Source: K189A clade bacterium (GTDB taxonomy: Bacteria; Pseudomonadota; Gammaproteobacteria; Pseudomonadales; Azotimanducaceae). Taken from it: 11,667 nucleotides of DNA. The translations under genes were made by a program, and so were the position numbers. The notes below the pieces were generated by a model that saw only the letters and a list, made by a program, of their open reading frames with translations, was not told where the DNA came from and searched no databases. The stretch covers positions 1-11,667 of the forward strand of contig RKSB01000186.1 in NCBI GenBank assembly GCA_007571095.1, given 5' to 3'. Positions 1 to 8,702 of this stretch are shown one piece after another (position 1 is the stretch's first letter; each line of letters begins with the position of its first letter).

Positions 1-15
1 TGAGAAGTTTCAGGG

Positions 16-21
16 GATAAT
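16..21 (+). promoter_or_regulatory. possible -10 element upstream of pepA
   Basis: The hexamer GATAAT lies 32 bases before the pepA start and matches the sigma-70 -10 consensus at five of six positions. Its -35 element would fall outside the window, so the promoter cannot be confirmed. If real, the transcript would have a leader of roughly 25 bases. Confidence 0.3.
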
Positions 22-53
22 AGCCAACCGAACCATTTTCCTGGATACGACAA

Positions 54-1541
54 ATGCGCTACAAACTGGTCAAGCACAGCAAACTTGAAGACATTGACAC
101 TGACTGTCTGGTCATTCCCGTCAAGGGTGCCCAGGATCGGTGGAAAAAACGCAACAGTGTCGTGAAGAAGCTCGACTCGATTACTCAGGGCATGGTCATG
201 AAGGCTCTGGAACAGGGCGATCTGCCGGCCAAATCCGGCAAAACCCTGATGCTGCCCCTGCCTGCCGGAATGAAAGCCCGCAGGCTACTGCTGGTCTATG
301 CCGGCAGCAAGGAAACCCTTGGCCAGAAAGAAGCCAGCCGTATGCTCAAGGGTACGGCTTCTCGGCTCAAGGAAATGTCCGCCAGAAACGTCACCCTGTT
401 ATGGGCGGACCTGAAAATAGACGAACGGCCGGTTGACTGGTTAATCCAGCGCACCGTATCGGCTATCGAAGAGGTGACTTACCAGTTTGACAACTACAAG
501 AGCAAGGCATCAAAGCCAGTTGCCCTGGAGACGGTGTCTATCATTCCGTCCACCAAAAGCACGCTTCCTCAAAAGGCACTGAAAGAGGCGGTTGCCCTTG
601 CCGAGGGTATGAAGCTCAGCAAGGATTTGGGTAACCTGCCGGGCAACGAGTGCACGCCGGCCTTTCTTGCCGCCAAAGCCACCGAACTGGCAAAAGAGTA
701 CCCAGACCTCACGGTCAAGGTGATGAACGAGAGTGAAATGAAAAAACTCGGCATGGGTTCGCTGCTGTCGGTTGCAGCCGGTAGTCAGGAGCCCGCCCGA
801 CTGATTGTTTTTGAATACAGAAAGGGCAAGAAGACCGCACGGCCGACAATTCTTGTCGGCAAGGGAATTACCTTCGACTCTGGAGGCATCAGCCTGAAGC
901 CCGGGGCTCGCATGGACGAAATGAAGTTTGATATGTGCGGAGCAGCCACAGTATTCGGCGTATTTCTGGCCGTGCTCAAACTCAAGCCTTCGATGAACCT
1001 GGTTGGCATTGTCGCAGCATCGGAGAACATGCCGGACGGCAAGGCGACCAAACCGGGAGATGTGGTCACCAGCATGTCAGGCAAGACGATAGAAATACTC
1101 AACACCGATGCCGAAGGCCGTCTGGTTCTCTGTGATGCCCTGACCTACGCTCGAAGATTTAACCCCGAATATGTCATTGATGTCGCCACGCTGACTGGTG
1201 CCTGCGTGGTTGCTCTGGGTGCACACGCCAGCGGACTCTACGCAAACGACGATGAGCTCGCCGACAAGCTGTTGGCAGCCGGAGAATACAGCAACGACAA
1301 GGCCTGGCGAATGCCGCTGTGGGATGAATACCAGCAGCAGATCGACAGCAAGGTGGCGGATGTCGCCAATGTTGGCGGGGCGGGTGCTGGCAGCGTAACC
1401 GCCGCCTGCTTTCTTGAACGTTTCGCCAAAGACTTTCGCTGGGCACACATGGACATTGCCGGCAGTGCCTGGAGCAGCACCCGAAAACGTTCAACCGGCA
1501 GGCCGGTGGGGTTGCTCTACCAGTTTTTGCTGAATGGATAG
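54..1541 (+). CDS. pepA: leucyl aminopeptidase PepA (peptidase family M17)
   Basis: Cytosolic two-metal aminopeptidase that removes N-terminal residues, especially leucine, from peptides; family members assemble as hexamers. The 495 residues match the usual length of about 500. The N-terminal third is the variable M17 domain and the catalytic domain starts near residue 180. Family metal-ligand positions are present: K270 and D275 in VGKGITFDSGG, D293, and D352 and E354 in the signature NTDAEGRL (350-357). Catalytic K282 and R356 are also present. The ATG at 54 has only a weak GGA ribosome site about 8 bases upstream. holC follows after 6 bases, giving the pepA-holC-valS order typical of Gammaproteobacteria. 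In E. coli PepA also binds DNA (Xer recombination at cer, carAB control); nothing here tests whether this protein does. No signal peptide is visible. Confidence 0.96.
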   Translation: MRYKLVKHSKLEDIDTDCLVIPVKGAQDRWKKRNSVVKKLDSITQGMVMKALEQGDLPAKSGKTLMLPLPAGMKARRLLLVYAGSKETLGQKEASRMLKGTASRLKEMSARNVTLLWADLKIDERPVDWLIQRTVSAIEEVTYQFDNYKSKASKPVALETVSIIPSTKSTLPQKALKEAVALAEGMKLSKDLGNLPGNECTPAFLAAKATELAKEYPDLTVKVMNESEMKKLGMGSLLSVAAGSQEPARLIVFEYRKGKKTARPTILVGKGITFDSGGISLKPGARMDEMKFDMCGAATVFGVFLAVLKLKPSMNLVGIVAASENMPDGKATKPGDVVTSMSGKTIEILNTDAEGRLVLCDALTYARRFNPEYVIDVATLTGACVVALGAHASGLYANDDELADKLLAAGEYSNDKAWRMPLWDEYQQQIDSKVADVANVGGAGAGSVTAACFLERFAKDFRWAHMDIAGSAWSSTRKRSTGRPVGLLYQFLLNG

Positions 1542-1547
1542 CCGGCG

Positions 1548-2018
1548 ATGACAGAGATCCTCTTCTACCTGAGCGATCACAAGGGTACGAGAGCGCAATT
1601 CGATCTGGTTTGCCGGCTGCTGAAACGTCGATTGAAACATGCTGAAACTCGAAACCTGAAAACCTACATCCATGTTCAAGAGCAGCAGACGGCCGAAGAA
1701 CTGGACGAAGCCCTGTGGGTGTTTGAGCCCTCCGCCTTCATTCCCCACTGCCTGTATCCGCATCACTCAACAACAGCCGACATACTGATAGGGTGCGAAC
1801 CGCCGCCGAAGCAAATGGACTGCCTGTTCAACCTGTCGACTCAACCCGTACCGGCCTACGATCAGTTCAAACAGCTCAGCGAGCTGGTGCCGGCCGACGA
1901 ACAGGCGGTACAGCTTGCCCGAGAACGTTATCGGCTCTACCGAAGCCAGCAGCACCCGCTGAAAACCTTCAAAATGAACGGAATCTACCACCGCCACTTT
2001 CTGTCTGACCGACATTGA
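1548..2018 (+). CDS. holC: DNA polymerase III chi subunit HolC
   Basis: Clamp-loader accessory subunit that, in the family, pairs with psi (HolD) and links the DNA polymerase III holoenzyme to single-strand binding protein. The 156 residues are slightly longer than E. coli chi (147). It starts with the family-like MTEILFYLSD and contains the conserved central portion with PHCLYPHH (about 66-73) and DILIGCEPPP (about 78-87), followed by a C-terminal helix rich in Arg and Tyr. No cofactor or catalytic motif is expected, because chi is a structural subunit. The start ATG is 6 bases after the pepA stop, so translation is probably coupled. valS begins 29 bases after its stop. Identification rests on the N-terminal pattern, length and the pepA-holC-valS order. 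Confidence 0.9.
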   Translation: MTEILFYLSDHKGTRAQFDLVCRLLKRRLKHAETRNLKTYIHVQEQQTAEELDEALWVFEPSAFIPHCLYPHHSTTADILIGCEPPPKQMDCLFNLSTQPVPAYDQFKQLSELVPADEQAVQLARERYRLYRSQQHPLKTFKMNGIYHRHFLSDRH

Positions 2019-2047
2019 AGCCGCCCCTTTCAGGGACAAGTTTTCAA

Positions 2048-4819
2048 ATGAGCAAGTATCGACCCGAAGAACTGGAGCAGGCTACCTACCGCCAATGGGA
2101 GGCGAAAAACCATTTTCAGCCGGCGGGACAGGGCCAGCCTTACTGCATTCTGATTCCGCCTCCCAATATCACCGGCACTCTGCACATGGGGCATGCCTTC
2201 CAGCATACCCTGATCGACACCATGATTCGATATCGGCGCATGAAGGGGGACCGGGCTCTCTGGCAGGTGGGCACTGATCACGCCGGTATTGCCACTCAAA
2301 TGGTGGTGGAGCGGCAACTGGAAGACGCCGGTAGCAGCAGGCAACAACTCGGCCGGAAGGGTTTTCTCAAGAAGGTCTGGGAATGGCGAAATTCTTCAGG
2401 CACCGACATCTGCCGACAATTGCGCCGAATCGGCTCATCGGTTGACTGGAGTCGAGAGCGTTTCACCATGGATGCCGACTATAGTCAGGCGGTGGTGCAG
2501 ACATTTGTAACCCTGCATGAAGAAGGTCTGATTTACAGGGGCAAACGTCTGGTCAACTGGGATCCGGTACTGGGTACTGCCATCTCTGATCTTGAGGTAG
2601 ACAACAGGGAGCAGGAGGGCCGCCTTTACTATATCCGCTATCCGCTGTTGAACAACAAATCGGACCGAAAGCAGAATTATCTGGTAGTCGCCACCACTCG
2701 CCCGGAAACCATGCTGGGCGATGTTGCCATTGCGGTCAATCCGCACGACGAGCGATACAAATCCCTGATTGGCAGCCATGCCGAGCTTCCTCTTGTTGGC
2801 CGCAAACTGCCCGTTATCGCTGACGACTATGTCGATTCAGCCTTTGGTACCGGTTGCCTGAAGGTGACTCCGGCTCACGATTTCAATGACTATGAGATAG
2901 GCAAAAGGCACTCGCTTGAGCAGATCAACATTCTCACAGCAAAGGCCGAGATCAACGACCAGGCACCCCCTGCATACAGGGGTCTGGACCGCTTTGAGGC
3001 CCGCAAAGGAATCGTCCGTGATCTGGCGGCGGCGGGCCTGCTGGAAAAAGAGGAGACACACAGGCTGACGGTACCTCTGGGCGATCGTTCAGAAGCCGTC
3101 ATTGAGCCTCGAATAACCGACCAGTGGTTCGTCTCCATGGAGGCACTCGCCGCCCCTGCTCTTGAAGCAGTCAAAAGCGGTCAGCTGAAGTTCGTACCAA
3201 AAAATTACGAAAACATCTACTTCGTATGGCTGGAGAATATTCAGGACTGGTGCATCTCTCGGCAACAATGGTGGGGGCACCGAATTCCGGCATGGTATGA
3301 CTCTGACGGCAATATTCATGTCGGCCTGGATGAAGCCGATGTCCGTCGGCGTCATTCACTTGAGCGAGACCAGCCACTTCGGCAGGAAGAGGACGTACTG
3401 GAAACCTGGTTTTCATCAGGCATCTGGAGTTTTGCCAGCCTCGGCTGGCCTCAGCAGACGGCTCTGTCCGACTATCACCCAACCAATGTGCTTTTCACCG
3501 GTCACGACATCATCTTTTTCTGGGTCGCACGAATGGTCATGCTCAGCCTCAAACTGCAAGGCCAGCTACCTTTTCGAGAGGTCTATGTACACGGCCTGAT
3601 TCGCGATTCGGAAGGCAAGAAGATGTCCAAAAGCAGGGGCAACGGGCTGGACCCGCTTGACCTGATTGATGGCATCGACCTTGAGAGTCTGGTGGCCAAG
3701 CGAACAACCAACCTGATGCAGCCTCAGATGGTCAAAAAAATCGAACAGGCCACTCGAAAGGATTTTCCTCGGGGCATTCCGGCTTTTGGAACCGATGCCC
3801 TGAGGTTTACCTTCTGTGCCATGGCCGCCCGAGGGCGGGACATTCCTTTTGATCTCAAGCGGATAGAAGGCTACCACCATTTTTGTAACAAGCTCTGGAA
3901 CGCTGCTCACTTCGTGTTCAGCCATGTTGAAAAAGAAGATTTTTCCCAGTTGAATCGGCAGAGTCTTGAATTCGACCTGGTCGACAACTGGATTCTTGCC
4001 TGCCTCAACCGAATGCTGGCCGAAGCCGAGCAAGCTCTTTCCAATTACCGCTTTGATCTGCTGGCACAGGCCATCTACGAGTTTCTCTGGCATGAATACT
4101 GCGACTGGTACCTTGAATGCAGCAAGGCCACACTGCTTGACCCGAACGCCAGCGAAATCAGGCGAAGAAGCGTCCGCTATCGGCTGGCCTCGGTGCTCGA
4201 AACCACATTGCGCAGCCTGCATCCGGTCATGCCCTTCATCACCGAAGCCCTGTGGCAGCAGTGTCGAAAAATCATGGGAATAGCCAGCAGCGAAACTGTC
4301 ATGCTGGCCGCCTGGCCCGCTCCCTCCGACTCTGAACAGGGCCAGGCCCTGCTGGCCGATATGCAGCAGCTCAAACGAGTGATCACCGCCGTTCGTACTC
4401 TGCGTGCGGAACTACAGATTCCACCCGGCAAAAAAATTCACCTGCTGCTTCAGGGCGGCGGCTTTGACTTGATAAAACAAAACGCCCTTTACATCCACCG
4501 GCTGGCCGGCATTGAGTCGATTGAATGGCTGGACGACGAAGCGACGTTGCCGGTGGCATCCGTCGAGGTCGTGGGCAGGCTCAAGGTGATAGTGCCCTTG
4601 GCTGGCCTGATTGAAAAGCAGGACGAAATCGCCAGGCTGACCAAGCGGATGAAGGCGACCTCAGCCGACCTGGAACGCTTTCAAAAACAGCTTGAAAACC
4701 AGAATTTTCTGGCCAGAGCACCCCACAATGTCATACAAGCCAAGCAGCAAAAAGCCCGAATGCTGGAATCCACGCTGACCAAGCTGCACTCTCAGCTTAA
4801 ATCCTTGAAATCACTTTAA
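2048..4819 (+). CDS. valS: valyl-tRNA synthetase ValS
   Basis: Class I aminoacyl-tRNA synthetase that charges tRNA-Val with valine using ATP and edits mischarged threonine. From the ATG at 2048 it has 923 residues (E. coli about 951). The HIGH-type nucleotide motif is HMGH (46-49) after PPPNITGT, and the KMSKS loop is at 525-529. The CP1 editing insertion (about 200-400) includes TTRPETMLGD. The anticodon-binding helical domain and a charged C-terminal coiled coil (about 855-920) end the protein, as in bacterial ValRS. The open frame extends back to a TTG at 2015 that overlaps the holC stop. I chose 2048 because it is an ATG, gives a family-like start, and has AGGGA at 2032-2036 upstream, although the 11-base spacing is long. 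It is the last gene of the cluster. Confidence 0.97.
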   Translation: MSKYRPEELEQATYRQWEAKNHFQPAGQGQPYCILIPPPNITGTLHMGHAFQHTLIDTMIRYRRMKGDRALWQVGTDHAGIATQMVVERQLEDAGSSRQQLGRKGFLKKVWEWRNSSGTDICRQLRRIGSSVDWSRERFTMDADYSQAVVQTFVTLHEEGLIYRGKRLVNWDPVLGTAISDLEVDNREQEGRLYYIRYPLLNNKSDRKQNYLVVATTRPETMLGDVAIAVNPHDERYKSLIGSHAELPLVGRKLPVIADDYVDSAFGTGCLKVTPAHDFNDYEIGKRHSLEQINILTAKAEINDQAPPAYRGLDRFEARKGIVRDLAAAGLLEKEETHRLTVPLGDRSEAVIEPRITDQWFVSMEALAAPALEAVKSGQLKFVPKNYENIYFVWLENIQDWCISRQQWWGHRIPAWYDSDGNIHVGLDEADVRRRHSLERDQPLRQEEDVLETWFSSGIWSFASLGWPQQTALSDYHPTNVLFTGHDIIFFWVARMVMLSLKLQGQLPFREVYVHGLIRDSEGKKMSKSRGNGLDPLDLIDGIDLESLVAKRTTNLMQPQMVKKIEQATRKDFPRGIPAFGTDALRFTFCAMAARGRDIPFDLKRIEGYHHFCNKLWNAAHFVFSHVEKEDFSQLNRQSLEFDLVDNWILACLNRMLAEAEQALSNYRFDLLAQAIYEFLWHEYCDWYLECSKATLLDPNASEIRRRSVRYRLASVLETTLRSLHPVMPFITEALWQQCRKIMGIASSETVMLAAWPAPSDSEQGQALLADMQQLKRVITAVRTLRAELQIPPGKKIHLLLQGGGFDLIKQNALYIHRLAGIESIEWLDDEATLPVASVEVVGRLKVIVPLAGLIEKQDEIARLTKRMKATSADLERFQKQLENQNFLARAPHNVIQAKQQKARMLESTLTKLHSQLKSLKSL

Positions 4820-4826
4820 TATGTAC

Positions 4827-4851
4827 ACAGGGCCGATTGCCCTCTGTTGTT
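4827..4851 (+). terminator. weak hairpin after valS
   Basis: AGGGC (4829-4833) pairs with GCCCT (4839-4843) around a 5-base loop, and ACA upstream can pair with TGT downstream if two bases bulge. The following bases are only mildly T-rich and form no clean T tract. It lies directly after the valS stop, where the operon should end, so a weak or factor-assisted terminator is possible. Confidence 0.22.
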
Positions 4852-4903
4852 CGAATTTTCCTGCTTTCCGCAGTCACCTTCGGCGGGCGGGTGCCGAATT
4901 GCC

Positions 4904-4909
4904 TATAAT
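4904..4909 (+). promoter_or_regulatory. -10 element for the c-di-GMP gene
   Basis: A perfect TATAAT lies 72 bases before the start codon at 4982, in the 162-base gap after valS. No good -35 hexamer appears at 15-19 bases upstream, where the sequence is GC-rich. The promoter would be weak or activator-dependent. Transcription would start near 4916, giving a leader of about 65 bases. Confidence 0.42.
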
Positions 4910-4981
4910 GAAGCCAGCAAAAATTTGCCGCTTCTCTTCGCATAAAAAAGCCTGAGCGTCGGCCCACAAGTACAAGGTCCA

Positions 4982-7177
4982 ATGCCTTATCCGAATTCTT
5001 CGTTCGGGGTTGATTGGTCGAGACTGAAAGATTCGTCCCATGTCCCTCTCAGTATCGTACAAACTCTCGACTCGACACGTCTGCTGATTGCCAGCGGCGA
5101 TACCAGGCTGGTTCGACAAGTCAAGCGATTTGCCGACCGCCAGTCATTGCAGGCTACATCCATCAGCAAGGCGACAAAGCTTGTCGACAACCTGGTCAAC
5201 GAACAGCCCGACCTGCTTCTGATGTCCAGCGACATCATGGAGCAGCTCTCGGAAGAGACATTAAAGGCAGTTCGAGGGCATGCTTCCTTGTTGCTCTGGT
5301 TACGCGCTCAGGAAGACAAGCTGCCGTCTCATTTCAGTGCGGAAGATATCAGCTTTTGTATTCCCGTACCCTGCCACGAGGACAGCTTTGCCATCGCCTG
5401 CAGACAGGCTGTCAACATGCAGTCAATGCGAGCCGAAAAAGACCGGCTGAACACAGGTTTCAAGCACCTTGAGACGCTACTTCAGGTAACGGTCAACAGC
5501 GCCTTTGATCTGGTCTACATGCTCGACAATCAGGGAGTCTTCCTGTTTGCCGGTGATCGTCTTGAAGCCTTGCTGGGATATCCTCGGGGCACTCTCACAG
5601 GCAAGCACTACAGCGAGATGGTTCACGAAGACGATGCCGAACTGGCACGTCATATCTTCGGCAACAAAAAGAAGGGTGCCGGCCTCTACCGCAATGTCGA
5701 AATGCGCCTGAAAAGCGTGGCGACAGGAGAGGGTGCATCGCACGTCATAGTCGAACTCAACTCCAGCGGTGTCTACACATCGGACACCAACGAGTTCATT
5801 GGTGTCTATGGAGTGGCCAGGCAAATTGCCGAACGCAAGGCAGCCGAAGACAGTTCCCATTTTTCGGCTTATCACGATTTCCTGACTCGGCTGCCCAACA
5901 GGGTATTGTTTCGAGACCGCCTGAATGTCGCCATCTCACAATCCCGCCGTGACAAAAAAACCTTTGCGGTCATGTTCCTTGATCTGGACAAGTTCAAGCA
6001 TGTCAACGATACGCTGGGGCACTCGGTCGGCGATCAGGTGCTGACGCTGGTGGCCGAACGGATCAGAGCCTCTCTGCGCAGGGGCGATACGCTGGCCCGC
6101 TTTGGCGGAGATGAGTTCATCATGCTGCTGCCGGAAGCCTCCTCTGAGGAGCAGGCGCTGACCATCGCCAGAAAAATCTCTCGACAACTGCATGAGCCCT
6201 TGATTGTTGAGGGCCACCATGTGGATGTAGGTGCGAGTATCGGCATCGCCCTGTACCCGAAATCGGGAAAGGACGTCGAAGAGATGATTTCTCACGCCGA
6301 CCAGGCCATGTATCAGGCCAAATTAAAGGATACAGACCGCCACCAGGTATTCTCCAAACTAACCAGTCGCAACACCGCACTGCGTGAAAAAACGATTCGG
6401 GATATAGAAGCCGACTTCAAGCGGGGCCGGTTTTCCAACCTCTATTACCCCCAGATTGACCTGGCTACCGGCAAAATTATCGCCCTGGTTGCCGAAGCGG
6501 CCTGGCAACACGAGACGCTGGGATTGATCAAAAAGGCGTCCTTCGATTCTGCGATGAAGCAGGCCGGGCTGACCGCAAAAATCAGTGAGAAAATGGAACG
6601 GAATGCGGTCAGTGACCTGCTGGACTGGCAGGAACAGTCGCTGCCGGCTCTTCGGCTGTGCCTGAGTGTACCGGTTACAAGGCTGATGGATAACGGCTTT
6701 CCGGCAGAGTTTCTGAACAACCTGACTCAAAAGGGGCTGGAAAAAAGTCTGCTGGAACTGGAAATAACAGAAGATGTCCTGACACACGACCTTGAACTCC
6801 TGACTCCCAAACTGGCCTTGATCGGCCAAAAGGGGATAAGCATCGCCCTCGACCACTTCGGTGCCAACTGGTTTTCTATCCTCCATCTGCAACGTTTCTC
6901 GGTCAATACCATCAAAATCGACCGCACCTTCGTCAGAGAACTCCACCGAGAAATCTATAGCCCGCAAGGCATCTCGCCAATCAGAGGTATCATCGCGATG
7001 GCACATGCACTCAAGATTCGAGTGGTCGCCGAGGGTGTCGAAACAAAGCAACAGGCGGATTATCTGAGAAGCGTCGGGTGCAACAACGCACAGGGTCCGC
7101 TTTTTGGGCCACCCAGATCATCGGCCGAAACAGCCGAGTTGATCCGAAAACAGCCCTGGAGCCAGGGCCAGCTCTGA
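4982..7177 (+). CDS. pseudo-receiver-PAS-GGDEF-degenerate EAL protein (probable diguanylate cyclase)
   Basis: Predicted cytosolic c-di-GMP enzyme of 731 residues with no membrane segment. Residues about 30-145 resemble a response-regulator receiver, but the phosphoacceptor position holds S82 (DLLLMSS), the acidic pair is incomplete and the usual Lys is absent. A PAS domain with its C-terminal extension covers about 165-280. GGDEF (about 295-460) has an intact GGDEF motif (375-379) and an RxxD product-inhibition site (R366/D369) five residues before it, so cyclase activity is likely. The EAL-like domain (about 475-720) keeps E505 (as EAA), ELEITE, KID (645-647) and AEGVE (683-687). It has S562 where the metal-binding Asn belongs, DHFG (624-627) in place of DDFG, and QGP for QGY. 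Phosphodiesterase activity is therefore doubtful. The domain order recalls FimX, in which the GGDEF is also degenerate. The start has a short ACAAGG ribosome site. The gene appears monocistronic. Confidence 0.9.
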   Translation: MPYPNSSFGVDWSRLKDSSHVPLSIVQTLDSTRLLIASGDTRLVRQVKRFADRQSLQATSISKATKLVDNLVNEQPDLLLMSSDIMEQLSEETLKAVRGHASLLLWLRAQEDKLPSHFSAEDISFCIPVPCHEDSFAIACRQAVNMQSMRAEKDRLNTGFKHLETLLQVTVNSAFDLVYMLDNQGVFLFAGDRLEALLGYPRGTLTGKHYSEMVHEDDAELARHIFGNKKKGAGLYRNVEMRLKSVATGEGASHVIVELNSSGVYTSDTNEFIGVYGVARQIAERKAAEDSSHFSAYHDFLTRLPNRVLFRDRLNVAISQSRRDKKTFAVMFLDLDKFKHVNDTLGHSVGDQVLTLVAERIRASLRRGDTLARFGGDEFIMLLPEASSEEQALTIARKISRQLHEPLIVEGHHVDVGASIGIALYPKSGKDVEEMISHADQAMYQAKLKDTDRHQVFSKLTSRNTALREKTIRDIEADFKRGRFSNLYYPQIDLATGKIIALVAEAAWQHETLGLIKKASFDSAMKQAGLTAKISEKMERNAVSDLLDWQEQSLPALRLCLSVPVTRLMDNGFPAEFLNNLTQKGLEKSLLELEITEDVLTHDLELLTPKLALIGQKGISIALDHFGANWFSILHLQRFSVNTIKIDRTFVRELHREIYSPQGISPIRGIIAMAHALKIRVVAEGVETKQQADYLRSVGCNNAQGPLFGPPRSSAETAELIRKQPWSQGQL

Positions 7178-7225
7178 AGCAGACAGACAGACCGCCGCAA
7201 CCTGTTCGAGATACAGCCTCCAAAT

Positions 7226-7261
7226 GCCCCTCTTCTTCTGGAATAATCTGAAAGGGCTTTT
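7226..7261 (+). terminator. possible weak terminator after the GGDEF/EAL gene
   Basis: GCCC at 7226-7229 can pair with GGGC at 7254-7257, helped by partial TTC/GAA pairing inside, and TTTT follows at 7258-7261. The stem is short and bulged and the loop is long, so this is a marginal call. It lies in the 135-base gap between the c-di-GMP gene and the next gene. Confidence 0.25.
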
Positions 7262-7312
7262 GCAAACAGCTGCCGGCTGGAAAATTTTCTCGAAATCCGA
7301 CTCGAACAACTC

Positions 7313-8572
7313 ATGAAAGACTGGCATTTCACCACACGTATGCTACACCTTGACCGCAAGGGGGCCAGTACGAAAGGGGACAGTGATAGCAAGTATTTGG
7401 CAACTCACGCCCCGATACACACTTCCGTGGCCTTCGGTTATGACGACTCGGCTGATCTGGCGGCAACATTTCAGGGCAAACAGGCGGGTTACCTTTACAG
7501 CCGTCAGGGCAACCCCACGGTAACTGCCCTGCAGCACCGCCTCACCCAGATGGAGAAAGGCAAAGGTTCACTGATTTTTGCCACGGGTATGGCGGCCATA
7601 GGCTCGACGATGCTTGCTCTGTGCAGTCGAGGCGATCACATTGTTTCGAGCCGGTTTCTTTTTGGCAATACGGTCAGCCTGTTCGGCAGCCTGGCCAAAT
7701 ACGGACTCAAGCAGTCCTTCGTTGATGCCACTGATTGCAGCCAGATCGAGGCCGCCCTGACCGCCGACACTCGGCTGGTGTTTGTCGAGACCATAGCCAA
7801 CCCTCGCACCCAGATCGCCGATCTGCAGGCCATAGGCGAACTCTGCCGGAGGCGTTCGCTACTCTATGTCGTCGACAATACCATGACCTCGCCCTGGCTG
7901 TTTCAACCCGCCTCCGTGTCCGCCGGTCTGATTGTCAACTCATTGACCAAATATATCGCAGGTCACAGCGTGGCTTTGGGTGGTGCGGTTACCGACACAG
8001 GCTGCTTCGACTGGCAACATTTTTCGGGCATCGACCCTGCCTTGCGAAAAGGCGATCCTGCACTCTGGGGCCTCAACCAGATTCGCAAGAAAGGGCTCAG
8101 GGACTTTGGCGGCAGCATCTCCGCCCAGCATGCCCACGATATCGCAATCGGCAGCGAAACCCTGGCCTTGAGAATGCAGGCAGCCTGCCATAACGCCTCG
8201 ATGCTCGCACAAATGCTGGCAGACCATCCCGCAGTCCGCAAGGTCTATTACCCCGGGCTTGCCTCCCATCCCCAGCACGACAGGGCCAAAGCCCTGTTTC
8301 GCCAGCCGGGGGCACTGCTGAGTTTTGAGCTTCAGGAGAAAATCGACCTTCACGCCTTCCTCAATCAGCTGCAAGTGGTCATTCGGTCGACCAATCTCGG
8401 AGACAACAGGACGCTGGCCATACCGGTCGCCAAAACCATCTACTACGAAATGGGACCCGAGCGCCGAGCGGAAATGGGCATTGACGAGGGGTTGATCAGA
8501 GTATCCGTTGGTATAGAGGATGCATCCGACCTGCTGGACGATTTCAACAACGCACTCTCACAAGCATCCTGA
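7313..8572 (+). CDS. PLP-dependent cystathionine gamma-synthase / homoserine sulfhydrylase family enzyme
   Basis: Cys/Met-metabolism PLP enzyme of 419 residues, a normal length. It should act on an activated homoserine (O-succinyl or O-acetyl) with sulfide or cysteine, or on a related gamma-substituted amino acid. Seen in order: YSRQGNPT (62-69), which contributes to the neighbouring subunit's active site; the PLP-phosphate loop ATGMAA (90-95); VVDNT (186-190), whose D188 should contact the pyridine nitrogen; and K213 in NSLTKYIAGH as the Schiff-base lysine. The C-terminal half carries the family's STNLGD-like segment as RSTNLGDNRT. It resembles a subgroup annotated only as 'cystathionine gamma-synthase family', so metB, metY and metZ cannot be told apart here. 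The ATG at 7313 has no clear ribosome site; a later ATG near 7340 would remove part of the conserved FTTRMLH start. No methionine genes flank it. Confidence 0.88.
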   Translation: MKDWHFTTRMLHLDRKGASTKGDSDSKYLATHAPIHTSVAFGYDDSADLAATFQGKQAGYLYSRQGNPTVTALQHRLTQMEKGKGSLIFATGMAAIGSTMLALCSRGDHIVSSRFLFGNTVSLFGSLAKYGLKQSFVDATDCSQIEAALTADTRLVFVETIANPRTQIADLQAIGELCRRRSLLYVVDNTMTSPWLFQPASVSAGLIVNSLTKYIAGHSVALGGAVTDTGCFDWQHFSGIDPALRKGDPALWGLNQIRKKGLRDFGGSISAQHAHDIAIGSETLALRMQAACHNASMLAQMLADHPAVRKVYYPGLASHPQHDRAKALFRQPGALLSFELQEKIDLHAFLNQLQVVIRSTNLGDNRTLAIPVAKTIYYEMGPERRAEMGIDEGLIRVSVGIEDASDLLDDFNNALSQAS

Positions 8573-8702
8573 GGTATTCGACCGGCAAAGTGTCCGGCGC
8601 GAAAGGCGAGTTGCGTTGATGCGTTTGAGAGATAATGTGACATGCTGACAAAGATGCCACGAAAGACCATGCGAGACCACATCGCTTACGCATAGGCTCC
8701 AG

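Noticed and set aside
2015..2047. TTG at 2015 as the valS start
   Set aside because: It overlaps the holC stop and adds 11 residues unlike a ValRS N-terminus. The ATG at 2048 has its own ribosome site.
3566..4222. 218-codon open frame on the minus strand within valS, and similar long antisense frames elsewhere
   Set aside because: It lies fully inside a confidently identified gene, resembles no known family, and fits the antisense openness expected from the codon usage.
7155..7168. CCCTGGAGCCAGGG palindrome at the end of the GGDEF/EAL gene
   Set aside because: It lies within the coding sequence and lacks a T tract; it reads as ordinary codons.
8611..8636. Promoter for the methyltransferase (TTGCGT and GATAAT)
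   Set aside because: The spacer is only 14 bases, and no better -35 hexamer occurs at 15-19 bases, so the pair is not convincing.
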